A DNA stretch of 64,000 nucleotides from contig LATX02000225.1 of the NCBI GenBank assembly GCA_001466705.2, positions 186,001-250,000 on the forward strand, in the 5' to 3' direction. Source of the DNA: Moniliophthora roreri. Its lineage: Eukaryota > Basidiomycota > Agaricomycetes > Agaricales > Marasmiaceae. A program made the position numbers and the translations under genes. Positions 11,056 through 22,236 of this stretch are shown here, piece by piece. Position 1 is the first letter of the stretch; the number at the start of each line of letters is the position of its first letter. The notes beneath the pieces were generated by a model. That model worked only from the letters and a program-made list of their open reading frames with translations, was not told the origin of the DNA and did not search any database.

Positions 11056-11461
11056 ATGAAGGTAGGAGCATCGCGACCGTCTCCGTTGATAATGCAGGTT
11101 CTGATTGAATCTATATTCTAGTTTACTGCTATTTTTGCTACTATCTTTGCCTTCACTGTCGTCGCCGCAGCTCTTGAGGCTGGGCCTGCCCCTGCCCTCG
11201 AGGAGCGTAACTTGAAAGCCGTAAGTGTTGCCTCCCCGCTTTTATTTTTCTGTCTCACCCGATATGTCAAAGGGCATGTGTTGCTTCCAGGTGCATTTGC
11301 AACAGAATTCAAGGCCAATTCTGCGGCAACGAGTCCATCAATCCGGACTGTACCAACGGACACGTCTTCGAGTGCAACGGGAGCACTGGAGCGGTATGAA
11401 ACATTGCATTTCAGGATTTTCCTGTTTTACTGATTGTTGAACGAACTAGACTTGTGACTAG
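11056..11461 (+). pseudogene. small secreted cysteine-rich protein gene, apparently broken
   Basis: Proposed exons are 11056-11061, 11122-11220, 11291-11393 and 11450-11461, with GT..AG introns. Exons 1-2 give a clear signal peptide (MKFTAIFATIFAFTVVAAAL) followed by a pro-like EAGPAPALEERNLKA. Exon 3, read one base out of frame with exon 2, encodes CNRIQGQFCGNESINPDC followed by TNGHVFECNGSTGA. That spacing resembles the short mushroom secreted proteins with CGNExIN and CTNGHVxxCN motifs. Exon 4 gives TCD and then a TAG stop, where relatives continue with Tyr and more cysteines. A one-base frame conflict and an early stop therefore suggest decay. Alternatively I have misplaced a splice site. 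Confidence 0.5.
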
Positions 11462-11959
11462 TACGATAGATGTGTTTCTTCCATTCCGCTTTGCTGACAA
11501 GTAATAACTTTAGCGGCCCGAGGACCTCGTGCGAGGTGTGCGGACAGCTCAGCTGCTGAGCGCTGAGCACTCAAAGCCAGCTCAAAGATAGTCGCCTCTG
11601 GTTGTATAATCGTTGATATATGTAACCCTAGCTGTGTAAAACATGGAGCCATAGGAAAATAAAGAATATGATTTGACTGATCCGACTGTGTACCTTTGAA
11701 GTTCTGGTACAACCTGCTGTGGCGCAGCTCATACTGACCCAACCTCTAGACATTTTCTAATAGGTTCGGAGTACCACGGAGGACATACAAGAAAGGATGT
11801 CCAAGCCCAACATCGCCAGCATTAGACAAGACCGATCGTCTCCAGTTTCTTTGTGTCGTCCTCGTGTACATGGATGTCTACGCAATACATCCATTCCAAT
11901 CATTTGAGCCCACAAACAAGGTAAACGAAACTCGCCAATAGTGAAGTGTACTTTGTTAA
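11462..11959. other. no gene; holds copy 2 of the 67-bp repeat (11771-11838)
   Basis: 11771-11838 repeats 4077-4143 with mainly CpG/CpA differences. The remainder is unassigned. Confidence 0.5.
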
Positions 11960-12180
11960 GACTTGCCGCAGTGGGCCATCAGGGTCCGATGGCAATTACG
12001 AGTCCGTTTCTGGCGTTGTGGTTTTGCGGAAACTTGAAAGCTGAGCGTGCGCTAAAAATGAGGAAGCGAGCCAAACAAAACGATTTATAGACATCTATCA
12101 GACCACAACTTTCCCACCCAGTTATACCTTCTGCACCTTCCGCATAAGGAAAAAAATTGGCAGATAAAGACGAACCAAAT
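11960..12180 (-). mobile_element. MITE-like repeat (TACGAGTCCG family), inverted copy
   Basis: GACTTGCCGCAGTGGGCCATC, ATTACGAGTCCGTTTCTGG, CATCTATCAGACCACAACTT and TTCCGCATAAGG reproduce the order seen at 10266-10535. The right end is lost. Confidence 0.55.
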
Positions 12181-12466
12181 GTCCAAATAAGTCTGCTTAA
12201 ACATGAGCAGTCCATGTAGAAATAATGTAATTCTCCCCAGCAATGCAACCCCGACACGTTATAAAGCGGACCCTGCCAACTGCACGTCGTGACCACATTT
12301 GGTACCTTTATTATTCCCACCAGTACCTTTTATCATTTTCTCCCTCTGTCCTCCTCTGTATGCAATATTGTCCTCCCATTCCTTGACCATATTGATTAAT
12401 ATACAACACACTGCTCAATTGTCATTCTGACTCTGTGGTCTCACTGCTCTTCACTCATAGGTGTGT

Positions 12467-13070
12467 ACCTTTATCATTTGGCTGAGCTTGAGATAATAAT
12501 AATTGTCCCTCAACTACATTCCAAATACCTGCCTCTCATACTGAATTATAATTCTCCCCACTTTATGTTGATCTGATCTGCTGGGTGCACACCTTTATCA
12601 TTTGGCTGAGCTTGAGCTATTAATAATTGTCCCTCGGCTACCTCCAGATACCACCTGCCTCTTGCATCAAATTATCATTCTTCCCCACTTTCTGTTGTCT
12701 CTAGGTCCATACCTTTATCATTTGGCTGAGCTCGAGATAATAATAATTGTCCCTCAACTACCTCCCGGATACCTGCCTCTTGTACCGAATTATCATTCTC
12801 CCCCACTTTATGTTAATCTGATCCGCTGGGTGCACACCTTTATCATTTGGCTGAGCTCAAGCTATCAATAATTGTCCCTCAGCTACCTCCCAGATACCAC
12901 CTGCCTCTCGCATCAAATTATCATTCTTCCCCATTTTCTGTTGTCTCTAGGTCTGTACCTTTATCATTTGGCTGGGCTCGAGCTATTAATAATTGTCCCT
13001 CAGCTACCTCCCGGATACCTGCCTCTCGCATCAAATTTATCATTCTCCCCAAACGTTTCTATCCCGACCA
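12467..13070 (+). repeat. tandem repeat, five units of about 120-125 bp alternating in two types
   Basis: Units begin ACCTTTATCATTTGGCTG at about 12467, 12591, 12711, 12836 and 12957, giving spacings of 124, 120, 125 and 121 bp. Units 1 and 3 end with CTTTATGTT(G/A)ATCTGAT; units 2 and 4 end with TTCTGTTGTCTCTAGGTC. The array is therefore a dimer of about 245 bp repeated two and a half times. Each unit carries TAATAATTGTCCCTC and a C-rich TACCTGCCTCT block. Open frames run through it but are out of step with the units, so I regard it as non-coding. Confidence 0.8.
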
Positions 13071-13079
13071 CTTTAGCAA

Positions 13080-15018
13080 ATTATAATTCAACCTCATGCT
13101 TCCTCAGATCTCAGATATGTTGTGTACAAGCTATTTTTGAATGACACGGACTTATTGGCATTGCATACAGCACCCTGTCCTGGATACCTGTCAAATAATC
13201 ATTCAACCTCAGCTGATACGATGGTCCTGGAACTCTTCATGCATGCCCTCTCATGTATTTTTTCCCTGGCATCCTTTATAAGCCTCACAATCACAAGCAA
13301 AACTTCCTTATTTCATCAAACCTCACTTCTTGATATCTTAGGTATGCATTGTTGCCTGTTTTCATGGACTCAGTCTCATTATCATTCAGCATTTCTACTT
13401 ACCCTGATCCTTCTACATGCTCGCTGCCATTCCTGAGTCTTTATGAGGTAATTTACTGAGTAGTCTTTACCTATTTACCTTTTATGTAACGTCAAGATTC
13501 CACAAGCGCTGAATAGACGCTTGGAATTGAACTACGTCCGGCTCGTCGGAACTAGTGTTCAGGGAAGAACTTTTCTCATACATATCCACCACATCATTTG
13601 CAGACCTGGTAGATATTACCACTTGAGTCGGAGCATAGAAAAGGCCAAACTGAGTGCTCCCAGCGCTATTAGATCCTCAAATGAAAAAGTCAAGCGACAC
13701 ACAAGCTCAGAATGGCTTTCGTTCACACTTTACTTATAAATTATATCTCTCGACGGCCACAAAAAATATCCCCCCACACCAACAACAGAAAATCAACTGA
13801 ATATCATCTCAAAAGCATCAGAATTTGTTTCAATACATACCTGCAGCCCATACTAAACCCTGCAGACGTTTATGGTACAATAGGATATCTGGAAATGCAG
13901 GCAATGATTGATGATCTCTCTAAAATTCTTGCCATAACAGGTAAGAGTCTTCCAAAAAAGGCAATTAATATTTCTAAATTTGACAACACTATGCAATGCT
14001 CGTCGATCTTTGCTGAGAGACCGAACTGTAGCCTAGTAGTCTGATGTTGTTCCGTTTGGCCAATGTTTACTGAGTGCTCAGTAGTAGAGGCTGCTATATT
14101 TGGAGTGTCGGTGAACGATAGCGCGCTAGTGAGGCTCATATTGCCTCGAGACTTCAGGGGAACTTTTCCATACCCAAAATAGTTTATATTATGAGATGTT
14201 ATGTTGAGTAGCCATGAGTAAAGCGTAAAGTATAGTAAGAGTGAGGGATATGTATGTAGTCTGGGTCAGAATCTTCGTAAGGTAGCATTATGGCGGGGTA
14301 TATATGTCTTCGGTGCCTTCAGGTTCCGGCGGGATCAGTACTACGCTAGGTAATAACTGTCAATTCAATGAAAGGATATGAAACGGACCTTCCAATCAAC
14401 ACTGTTACCTCCTTGTTGCCTGCCCAAGTGACGGTACCGACTAGCCTCCCACGGGATGGGGAAAACATCAAAAAGGGTGCTTCAGGGGGCTCCTTGAAAT
14501 ATAGACTCGGATGATTCCGAGCCGAGCCAAGAACTGTACAGTCCGAAGAGAGTTAAAGTTCACGGAGGGCCGGGAAGATGATAATGGGAACTAGCAGGAG
14601 AGAGAATGGAATTGAGTGTGAATATTGACAGATTATAAATGGTACACGCACAGGTGACGGTGTCGAGAACAATGATGAGGGACTGCTGGGCGCCACTGGA
14701 CGAATGATAATGTGGCATAGGGGTAATATTTGATGGTGCTGTGATAAAGTGTAAGCACAGAATGCGGGAGACATTGAGATGACAGGAATACGCACCACAG
14801 CCATAGAATACTACACTGCATGACAGAGGAAGGAACATGAAAGGAGGAAGTAAGGATCCAACCGTGGAAAACATCTGTAATGCGACTGCCGAATTTGGCA
14901 TTGCTGGTGTTTCCCACTTATTATTCGCACCCAGGGCGAATTATTATTTGTTCCAAGGCAGGCTTGCAAAAAAGGATGAGAGCAATTATCATTCATCAAG
15001 GCCTTACAACATAGCGGG
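13080..15018. other. no gene recognised
   Basis: Open frames of about 110 codons on each strand (13712-14044 +, 14560-14901 -) show no family resemblance. The minus strand of 14560-15018 is T/C-rich in the same style as the minisatellite. Confidence 0.4.
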
Positions 15019-15484
15019 AACATTATAACGCGTCGGGGTTGCAAAGCTGGGGAGAATGAATAAAGTACTACATGGTATGCTGGAATGTACGCATAAGGAG
15101 TTTTCTCCCCGAGATAAAAAAAAAAAACAACCCGATTATGTAAATAAACTTACCTAAAGTTTGTCATAATAACCCGAGCAAATTCTGCAGCATCAACAAG
15201 AGTTAAGACAGAAACATCGAGGCACCAACCCTCTTTCTGCACACTAGTTACAACCTGCAATGGCCAAAAGGTAAGATGTCAACCCATCATACCAGCCTGC
15301 ATGCCAACCCATGGTGCCCCAGGCCAAGTTTGATGTAACCAGCAATAGTATAGCCAAATTTAATGCCTTGAATGTTGTTAGAATATATTACATCTGAAGA
15401 AGGCGAAATCTCAACAACAACCCCCTCTGTGAATCATTTTTCAACCAGAATTTCTTTCTCATATAACCTGTGATGAACCCTCCA

Positions 15485-16070
15485 GAGTTACTAGGTCTTG
15501 TCAAAGTCAAAGCTGTAGATCCAGAGCTGTAGATAGTCACATGAGCCTGGGGGTCCACTGTGTATCTGGCCTATTGGAATGTGACATTGTGACTGTGCCT
15601 CCTCTACTTTCGCTTCTGCTGTGCAATATCCATGCTCATTTCTTGTTTTGATTATGATAATCTTATTATGGCAGTCCATAAGCCTCACTCCATCAACAAA
15701 GGGGCATCTCTACCTACTTTCCCATGGTCTGCCAATGACAGCATGAAGATAAGTGTGGAAACTTGATGGGAACTGATTGAACAAGTTGAGATCCTTCAAA
15801 CATGAAGTTATTGTGGCTAATGTAGCAAATCACAGAGTGCCATAAACATAATGTACTTCTGCTCATATTCATCATGCAGAGTAGAATGATGGGATGGCAT
15901 GGAAATGAAGTGTTCATCAATTTTGGTCTGTCACACACACTGTGAGGTACACCCCATATCTGATGCTGCTGCTGTGGGTCCAGGGCTCACATGACTATCT
16001 ACAGCTCTGGATCTACAGCTTCTACAATCTACAGCTTCAACTTTGATGAGACCTAGTGACCCTGCACAAA
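15485..16070. repeat. about 0.6 kb inverted-repeat element, MITE-like
   Basis: The left arm ACTAGGTCTTGTCAAAGTCA ... CTGTAGATCCAGAGCTGTAG and the right arm, read on the minus strand, ACTAGGTCTCATCAAAGTTG ... CTGTAGATCCAGAGCTGTAG correspond over about 70 bp. The motif CTGTAGATCCAGAGC is itself partly repeated within the arms. The interior of about 400 bp has no gene. Confidence 0.55.
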
Positions 16071-16178
16071 CCTGATACACACAAAGGAGGGTGGAGCTCA
16101 ACCTGACATATGATAGTGTCACATTCAACCAGAGATACACCTGGCATAGAGACAACTTTCATCACACAAAATGGCAAG

Positions 16179-17831
16179 TCAGTATAACCTCCAATGCCCA
16201 CAAGGACACTCTATAACAGGACAATGCCAGGTAATAGAGATTACAATGTAGGTGGAGGGGTGGTTTTAGCTTCCTGTTATTGGCTACAACCTCACACAGA
16301 TTTGATACAACCTTTGTGGTTACAACTGAAACATCCAATCTTAGGGCAATGCCAGGGCTGAAGCTCTGGACTCCCAAGGCTGACACTTTGGGCTTTTTCA
16401 ATAGGTTGCCCATGCAATTTCTATAGACTATGGGCTAACTTTGTGATCCAGTATGTGCTTAGACTTTCCATGTTGTTAAGACATCCTTACTGACTCCACT
16501 TAGATGACCAGCAGGTGAAAGTATTCCACTTTGCCTAGAACAGCAATGTTCTGTGGCCAACAATGTGCTTTGACAAGTAACATCATTTGACCATCAATGT
16601 TGGCATTGGGTCCACAAAGAACTTTGGTGTCTTCACTTATGTGGTATGATGCAGTCTCAGTTCCTCACATGCTACTAAGTTTCCTGTACCAGTGCAAATG
16701 TCAAACCAAGGGCAGAGACAAAAAAAGGGCTGTACATCTCACTGAGGCTTGAAAATGAAGATTGCACAAGACTTATCAAGCTGTACTCACCAGAAGTGGC
16801 ACTTGAGGGTAATGGTATGCCACACTCTAGTTCTCTCATATCATTCTCTCTATAAGTCCTTCAGCCTCCAAGTCTGGTTCAGCAACACTCAAACAAAGAA
16901 TAATCAGCTGTCTTTCTACACAATCTCTGTTGACCCAAAAGGTAGACAACACCTTAAAACAGAAACAAAAGCAGATGGTACCCTATATGCTGGTCTCTCC
17001 CATGCCTGCTGACTCAGGTGTATCAGAGGGAATCAGACTATTCAAAAAATGATGCCTACCTTGTCTAGCAAACCTCTAGTGTCTAGAACTTGGTAAGTTC
17101 TACTGATTTCATTAGGTCATTTGCTGACAACCACTCTCAGAATCTGAGTAATAGTGAATCATTTGATGCTGAAATAATGCAGGATGGAGAAAGCACTGTA
17201 CATTCAAGTTCAGTGTTCCTCACTGTTTGCTCTATGCCTATAACAGAAACAGATCAACACCTTCTGTGGTAAATCTGCTGTTTTTCTGGTGTTTCTGAAT
17301 CTAAGGTTGAGGTATGCAGGAATGGCCATTTACACAGTAAGTTGTCCATAATGTCAACTTCTCCTGGATGTTCAAGTCTTTTTAGGTGTGGATTACATAC
17401 AATGTATTCTGTCAGTATCTGCACATGCACTGTATGTGCTTCGCATACATTTGTATTGCAGTCACACTTTGATCTTCACAGATTATGTCTCTTAAGGAGT
17501 TCAATATAGGTTTTATAGACAATAGTATGTATATGTACAATGTGAAGTTTCAGTCTGGTATTGGCCTCTGACTACAAGTTGTATGACAGGCAAGATCTTA
17601 TGATTTCAAGAGTAAGTATGGATCTCAAGAATGTGGATGTGGTTAGTGATGTTGGGGGCTCAGCTCAAGCTCTAAAGCCAGGCATAACTGAGCCAGAGCT
17701 CAAAAAGCCAAGCCAAGCCCTACTGTAAGGCTTTGACCAGGCTCAGGGCTTGGGCTTGTATTTCTGAAAGTCTAAGCCCAGAGCTTGAGCTCTAGACAAT
17801 ATGATGGAAAGTGCAACCTGTGGCTGTAGGC
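16179..17831 (+). repeat. exact 1653-bp duplication, copy 1 (copy 2 at 17833-19485)
   Basis: The block starting TCAGTATAACCTCCAATGCC and ending CTGTGGCTGTAGGC occurs twice, separated only by one N at 17832. Both copies are 1653 bp with a constant offset of 1654, and all open frames inside are identical. The most economical reading is one locus whose two contig ends overlap and were not merged. The content is CpG-poor and non-coding; its end (17644-17831) is the start of the hAT-type MITE. Confidence 0.9.
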
Positions 17832-17832
17832 N

Positions 17833-19485
17833 TCAGTATAACCTCCAATGCCCACAAGGACACTCTATAACAGGACAATGCCAGGTAATAGAGATTACAA
17901 TGTAGGTGGAGGGGTGGTTTTAGCTTCCTGTTATTGGCTACAACCTCACACAGATTTGATACAACCTTTGTGGTTACAACTGAAACATCCAATCTTAGGG
18001 CAATGCCAGGGCTGAAGCTCTGGACTCCCAAGGCTGACACTTTGGGCTTTTTCAATAGGTTGCCCATGCAATTTCTATAGACTATGGGCTAACTTTGTGA
18101 TCCAGTATGTGCTTAGACTTTCCATGTTGTTAAGACATCCTTACTGACTCCACTTAGATGACCAGCAGGTGAAAGTATTCCACTTTGCCTAGAACAGCAA
18201 TGTTCTGTGGCCAACAATGTGCTTTGACAAGTAACATCATTTGACCATCAATGTTGGCATTGGGTCCACAAAGAACTTTGGTGTCTTCACTTATGTGGTA
18301 TGATGCAGTCTCAGTTCCTCACATGCTACTAAGTTTCCTGTACCAGTGCAAATGTCAAACCAAGGGCAGAGACAAAAAAAGGGCTGTACATCTCACTGAG
18401 GCTTGAAAATGAAGATTGCACAAGACTTATCAAGCTGTACTCACCAGAAGTGGCACTTGAGGGTAATGGTATGCCACACTCTAGTTCTCTCATATCATTC
18501 TCTCTATAAGTCCTTCAGCCTCCAAGTCTGGTTCAGCAACACTCAAACAAAGAATAATCAGCTGTCTTTCTACACAATCTCTGTTGACCCAAAAGGTAGA
18601 CAACACCTTAAAACAGAAACAAAAGCAGATGGTACCCTATATGCTGGTCTCTCCCATGCCTGCTGACTCAGGTGTATCAGAGGGAATCAGACTATTCAAA
18701 AAATGATGCCTACCTTGTCTAGCAAACCTCTAGTGTCTAGAACTTGGTAAGTTCTACTGATTTCATTAGGTCATTTGCTGACAACCACTCTCAGAATCTG
18801 AGTAATAGTGAATCATTTGATGCTGAAATAATGCAGGATGGAGAAAGCACTGTACATTCAAGTTCAGTGTTCCTCACTGTTTGCTCTATGCCTATAACAG
18901 AAACAGATCAACACCTTCTGTGGTAAATCTGCTGTTTTTCTGGTGTTTCTGAATCTAAGGTTGAGGTATGCAGGAATGGCCATTTACACAGTAAGTTGTC
19001 CATAATGTCAACTTCTCCTGGATGTTCAAGTCTTTTTAGGTGTGGATTACATACAATGTATTCTGTCAGTATCTGCACATGCACTGTATGTGCTTCGCAT
19101 ACATTTGTATTGCAGTCACACTTTGATCTTCACAGATTATGTCTCTTAAGGAGTTCAATATAGGTTTTATAGACAATAGTATGTATATGTACAATGTGAA
19201 GTTTCAGTCTGGTATTGGCCTCTGACTACAAGTTGTATGACAGGCAAGATCTTATGATTTCAAGAGTAAGTATGGATCTCAAGAATGTGGATGTGGTTAG
19301 TGATGTTGGGGGCTCAGCTCAAGCTCTAAAGCCAGGCATAACTGAGCCAGAGCTCAAAAAGCCAAGCCAAGCCCTACTGTAAGGCTTTGACCAGGCTCAG
19401 GGCTTGGGCTTGTATTTCTGAAAGTCTAAGCCCAGAGCTTGAGCTCTAGACAATATGATGGAAAGTGCAACCTGTGGCTGTAGGC
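17833..19485 (+). repeat. exact 1653-bp duplication, copy 2
   Basis: This is identical to 16179-17831. It continues into unique sequence at 19486, which completes the hAT-type MITE, so this copy represents the real continuation. Confidence 0.9.
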
Positions 19486-19879
19486 AAGTAATACCCAAAA
19501 GCCCTAGCCTAAGCTGGGCTCTGCCTACAGCTTGGGCTTCTGGTGGCTTGAGTGTTGTGAAATGGTATTTTGCATACTCAGACTTGTTTCAATATTTTTA
19601 TATTCCTCTTACTTGTCTTATCCTCTTAGTTTCAGCTACTATACAAATTCTAGTATTCTGACATGTTTCATACATATAATACAAAACTTACTATAAAAAC
19701 TGTATCTACTTCACCTATGAACAATCAATCAATCCCTTACTATTTTCCTAAAATCACCAATTCACGATATTGAGCTTCTTGCAGCTCAAGGCTTGGGCTC
19801 AATGTTTGGTGAGCCTGAGCCCTCTCAAGCCAGGCCTAAGCCTGGGGCTTTGAGCTAAGCTGAGCCTGCAACATCACTA
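19298..19879 (+). mobile_element. hAT-type MITE, 582 bp, with 8-bp target duplication
   Basis: The element begins TAGTGATGTTGGGGGCTCAG and its right end reads, on the other strand, TAGTGATGTTGCAGGCTCAG. The TAGTG terminus fits the hAT consensus (YARNG). It is flanked by GATGTGGT (19290-19297) and GATGTAGT (19880-19887), an 8-bp duplication with one mismatch, the size hAT elements make. The interior is rich in AAGCCCAAGCTC and GGCTTGGGCTT runs and codes for nothing. A truncated duplicate (17644-17831) is an assembly copy. Confidence 0.8.
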
Positions 19880-19989
19880 GATGTAGTGTGTGTTTTTCAC
19901 TGCCAAGAGAGTATTGGAGGCAGTATTGTGTAATGGTGTTGAATTGTATTAGGTGGGTGGAGGGCTGTGATCATATTGTTCATGGCAAG

Positions 19990-20440
19990 GATAGAGGGTA
20001 GTATTATAGTCTTGTAACAATCTAGAGTGGGAACTGCAAATATTTCCTCATGAACAACTTGACCTGTGATGAAGGAAGCAAGAAATATAGGTAAAGCATG
20101 GACAGACTGACATGTTGCACAGTATGTAGGGGCTCGCTTGACACCCATTGTGTCCAATAAAAGGTAAACAGCTCATTCTGAAAGTATTGAGTTTTAGTGA
20201 CATGATGATCTGATAAAAGATTGTAACGCACCAACTTTATGTGTCCATACAACCTCAATTGGCTCAAACCAGTGGTGGATGTGTGTTGTGCAGATCCTCT
20301 CCCACTCTGCCTTCCTTCTCTGAAAACAGTTTGTACAGCCTACTTTTATCAAGAACACGTTGTGTAGTGGTGGTGTGAATTGTGGGGAGCTCAAGGGCTC
20401 AAGGGCTTTTGTTTCAAGATAACAAGAATATATTGTGCCA
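19990..20440 (-). pseudogene. T5orf172 / MUG113 (GIY-YIG-like) domain protein, decayed
   Basis: On the minus strand a domain starts near 20440 with GTIYSCYLETKALEP, continues LIKVGCTNCFQRRKAEWE, then HHWFEPIEVVWTHKV. An intron (GTGCGTTAC...TTTCAG, about 53 nt) joins this to AVYLLLDTMGVKRAP, then YCATCQS, a second intron (GTCCATGC...CACAG), and VHEEIFAVP. This order (KVGxT, RRxxEW, hydrophobic HLLLD, CxxC, HxEIF) is that of the fungal T5orf172 domain, a DNA-binding/nuclease-like fold expanded in mushrooms. The codon before AVYLLLD is TGA where relatives have Arg, consistent with CGA-to-TGA, and the expected His of VHLLLD is Tyr. Upstream frames to 20736 may be more of the protein but are not recognisable. 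Confidence 0.65.
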
Positions 20441-21059
20441 GAAACATTGGCAGAGGTGGGTGGGTCAAGAATAGACATTACTAGTTTGGAGGAGGCTTTA
20501 GAGGGGGTGGAGGGTAGAGTCATAGGCAGGATTAAGGACCACATGGGTATTTTTCGACTAAAATGGATCAAATAATGCCGGGTTCTTAGCAGTTCCATTA
20601 CCATCAAAACACAAAGAATATGGGATCTGAATATATTATAGTGTAAGACTTTCAGAGTATCCTCAGGCTGCTCAGGTACTTTATGGACTTTGCTGTACAA
20701 TAGGCTCAGTACACCACTGATGGGAAAAGATATCACTCAGATATTCTGCAGCACAGACAGATCAAATATCCTCAACATATGTCCCAGACATTTGTCTACT
20801 CTACATATAGCTGTTTTGTAAAGGTCATTGAGCAACAGAAAGTACGGTGTCAATATGCCTCTCCCATGCTGGGAATAGGTCCAAAATGTATATTTGACCT
20901 CTCTGGAGGCATTGGGTACAAGAGAGAGCAAGAGAGACAAAGAGGAAAGGGAGATAGAAAAAAATTGATGTTAGCTGAGGTCACTGGATATCTTCAAGAT
21001 ATTTGAGATGTTATGTGACAGATATATGGCAGCACACCTCACCCTCATATATCATACAT
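20441..21059. other. no gene confirmed
   Basis: Possible upstream exons of the T5orf172 gene lie on the minus strand to about 20940 (frames are open, with no recognisable domain). Confidence 0.35.
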
Positions 21060-21313
21060 CATATTACGTTACTTGCGCAGCAACGACAACAACTCAACAA
21101 CCACTATGACGTAGCGGCGCTAAGTTGACAAAAGGGGCAAGTTCAAGTTTTGAGTTCCTTAGCTCGCGCTAAAGTTCTCAGAGTTCGGTCGATTTGAGCA
21201 AGATGTCCAAAAGGTTAACTAGGTCAAGCTGAGGTAGCTTAGACCTGCAAACTATCTACTTATACAACGATTGTAGTCTACTAGTTGCATACAAACTGCT
21301 AGTGCGACATCGT
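21060..21313 (-). repeat. about 250-bp LTR-like repeat, inverted copy (partner at 49890-50141)
   Basis: The reverse complement runs from ACGATGTCGCACTAGCAGTT to TTGCTGCGCAAGTAACGTAA and matches 49890-50141 along its length. It ends at an N (21314). The TG-type start and the size would fit a short LTR, but no coding region or target duplication is attached. Confidence 0.55.
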
Positions 21314-21357
21314 NTGATGGTTGGGACAACGCTGAGGCGACGGCGACAGAATTTGAA

Positions 21358-22235
21358 AGGTGACAACATACAGTACGGGGAATGCCGAGCTGAGAGGGCA
21401 GAGGGACTTCAGTGAGAGCTCGAAGACTTGGTGAGCAAGCTGGAAAATTATCGAAACTATTTGAGATATGCGAGGGTGGTTTCTGCGTGCGGCCAGAAAA
21501 AAATTCTAACGTCAAATCTGATGGACTGGTGTCCCCCTTCTGGCCCATCAGATATGACATTCTGGGTGGGACCCAAAGGTGGGAACAAGATCCCAAACCG
21601 TCGTAACCAACCCAAATCCAAATAGGACGAGATTCTCTCCATAACAGCACAATGGCACTATACGCTCTGACTCGACGACCACACGCACAGACGCGTGCTT
21701 ACCAGTTAGACGATTTTCGCCCTTGTTATCCATTCAAGCTTCTGAGATGAAATGACTCACCTGTGAATGCAATGAAGATCGGTGTGGCAATCACGATTGG
21801 CAGTAGCTTCAGGGCAGGCTGTGTCCCTTATTCTTCAAGTTGCCATGCTGTGTGCCCTGAGCAAACCCTTTGTGGCTTCCATACTCAGCTATATGACTCC
21901 TCGCCAGGCACGTTGCTACAGCTTGTCTCTGACTGTAATCAAGAAAAATTCGCATTGAAGAAGCTTCCTCGACCTAATCACATTCACATGGTCTGTAGTA
22001 CCTCATTCAATGTGCCTTGAGTTGACGATGACCATCACGTTGAACACTCTGCTCTCGCTGAGCCCAATAGTCTGTGCCTGTTCCTATTGAATTCCCGCCG
22101 CTCTACGCATTTCTTTGGCTGGTTGACATGCACATATGCCCTTTCGCTACATTTCACCTATGGTGCCCGAGAAATACCACGGGTTTGATGGCAAGCTACG
22201 TCTATCTCAGCATCAAATATAAAGAGTTTTTGGGC
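21358..22235 (+). repeat. near-identical repeat, copy A (partner 22237-23427)
   Basis: GGTGACAACATACAGTACGG through AATATAAAGAGTTTTTGGGC recurs directly after the N at 22236. The copies differ at a few bases, several of them CpG/TpG. Copy A lacks about 307 bp present in copy B. The minus strand holds a frame of about 130 codons without a recognisable domain. Confidence 0.8.
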
Positions 22236-22236
22236 N

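Larger units (their letters stand above)
12222..15056. repeat. 2.8 kb interval bounded by 35-40 bp inverted repeats
   Basis: The left arm at about 12222-12265 (ATTCTCCCCAGCAATGCAAC followed by CCCGACACGTTATAA) is the imperfect reverse complement of the right arm at about 15019-15056 (TTATAACGCGTCGGGGTTGC followed by AAAGCTGGGGAGAAT). The interval contains the minisatellite and no recognisable transposase. It could be a large non-autonomous DNA transposon, but I could not find a target-site duplication. Confidence 0.45.

Noticed and set aside
12602..13144. Overlapping frames in the minisatellite that look like a repeat protein
   Set aside because: The frames shift between units because the unit lengths (120-125 bp) are not all multiples of three, and stops fall at unit ends; non-coding repeat is simpler.
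16749..18926. Pairs of identical small ORFs as a tandem gene duplication
   Set aside because: They lie in the exact 1653-bp blocks separated by a single N, which indicates an assembly overlap.
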